From: Brevibacillus laterosporus
GTDB lineage: Bacteria; Bacillota; Bacilli; Brevibacillales; Brevibacillaceae
Length of the DNA: 64,000 bases
Direction: 5' to 3'
NCBI GenBank assembly: GCA_007833815.1
Contig: CP033464.1
Span: 1,559,501-1,623,500, forward strand
Below are positions 63,979-64,000 of the stretch, one piece after another. The translations under genes and the position numbers were made by a program. Each line of letters opens with the position of its first letter. The stretch's first letter is position 1. Under the pieces are notes generated by a model. The model saw nothing but the letters and a program-made list of their open reading frames with translations, ran no database searches and was not told the DNA's origin.

Positions 63979-64000
63979 GGGTAACGGACTTAGATGTTCA

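Noticed and set aside
1..64000. tRNA, rRNA, CRISPR arrays and insertion sequences
   Set aside because: I looked for cloverleaf-type ends, rRNA motifs, regular direct-repeat arrays and transposase genes with terminal repeats on both strands and saw none I could support.

Overview
The window looks like a Brevibacillus-type Firmicute, most likely close to B. laterosporus. The evidence is strong GGAGG ribosome sites, frequent TTG/GTG starts, Gram-positive signal peptides and a cholesterol-dependent cytolysin with the full undecapeptide. This is inference from gene content; no database search was possible.

Positions 1-17329 are ordinary chromosome: the end of gatA and gatB; a convergent MFS exporter; a MacB-like ATPase/permease/adaptor operon; an ArsB/NhaD-type permease; two small hypotheticals; a CbiX-type chelatase; a NatAB-like ABC pair; a ROK glucokinase; a DagK-like lipid kinase; and rlmD (rumA), a 23S rRNA uracil-5-methyltransferase.

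Positions 17.3-55.2 kb are accessory DNA stacked onto the 3' end of rlmD. Codons for the protein's last residues (GHVESVALL or close variants, in frame and followed by a stop) occur five times, at 17291, 25611, 50639, 52690 and 55144. The first and fourth share 24 identical bases. TGACCA-type repeats lie about 100-140 bp to the right of every copy. Tyrosine-integrase genes or remnants, all on the minus strand, lie to the right of four of them. I read this as serial integration of related elements. Element 1 (17.3-25.6 kb) looks intact: integrase, excisionase, rolling-circle Rep, a GC-rich structured tract, an S24-type repressor and a Type II restriction-modification pair whose methylase is frameshifted in an A7 run. 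Element 2 (25.6-50.6 kb) is a decayed prophage. It keeps replication genes, an antirepressor, YopX proteins, terminase, half a portal gene fused by deletion to a holin tail, and a lysin. It also carries a peptide-signalling regulator with its own exported peptide, an SOS-box yolD gene and a secreted bacteriocin-like protein. Element 3 (50.6-52.7 kb) holds only a cytolysin gene. Element 4 (52.7-55.1 kb) holds integrase and lysin remnants, a second secreted bacteriocin-like protein with a small membrane partner, and a broken yolD copy.

Positions 55.2-60.8 kb are a graveyard: integrase, chitinase, DUF262 and lysin fragments, an intact SUFU-domain gene, a MmcQ/YjbR gene and a secreted-protein gene with one nonsense codon. 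Positions 61.6-64.0 kb hold a secreted-protein/partner gene pair behind a long inverted-repeat operator, then a TetR regulator and a GNAT acetyltransferase.

A recurring pattern is one-base frameshifts at homopolymers (methylase A7, MFS G6, second methylase C7). They could be decay, phase variation or assembly error. Raw reads would decide.
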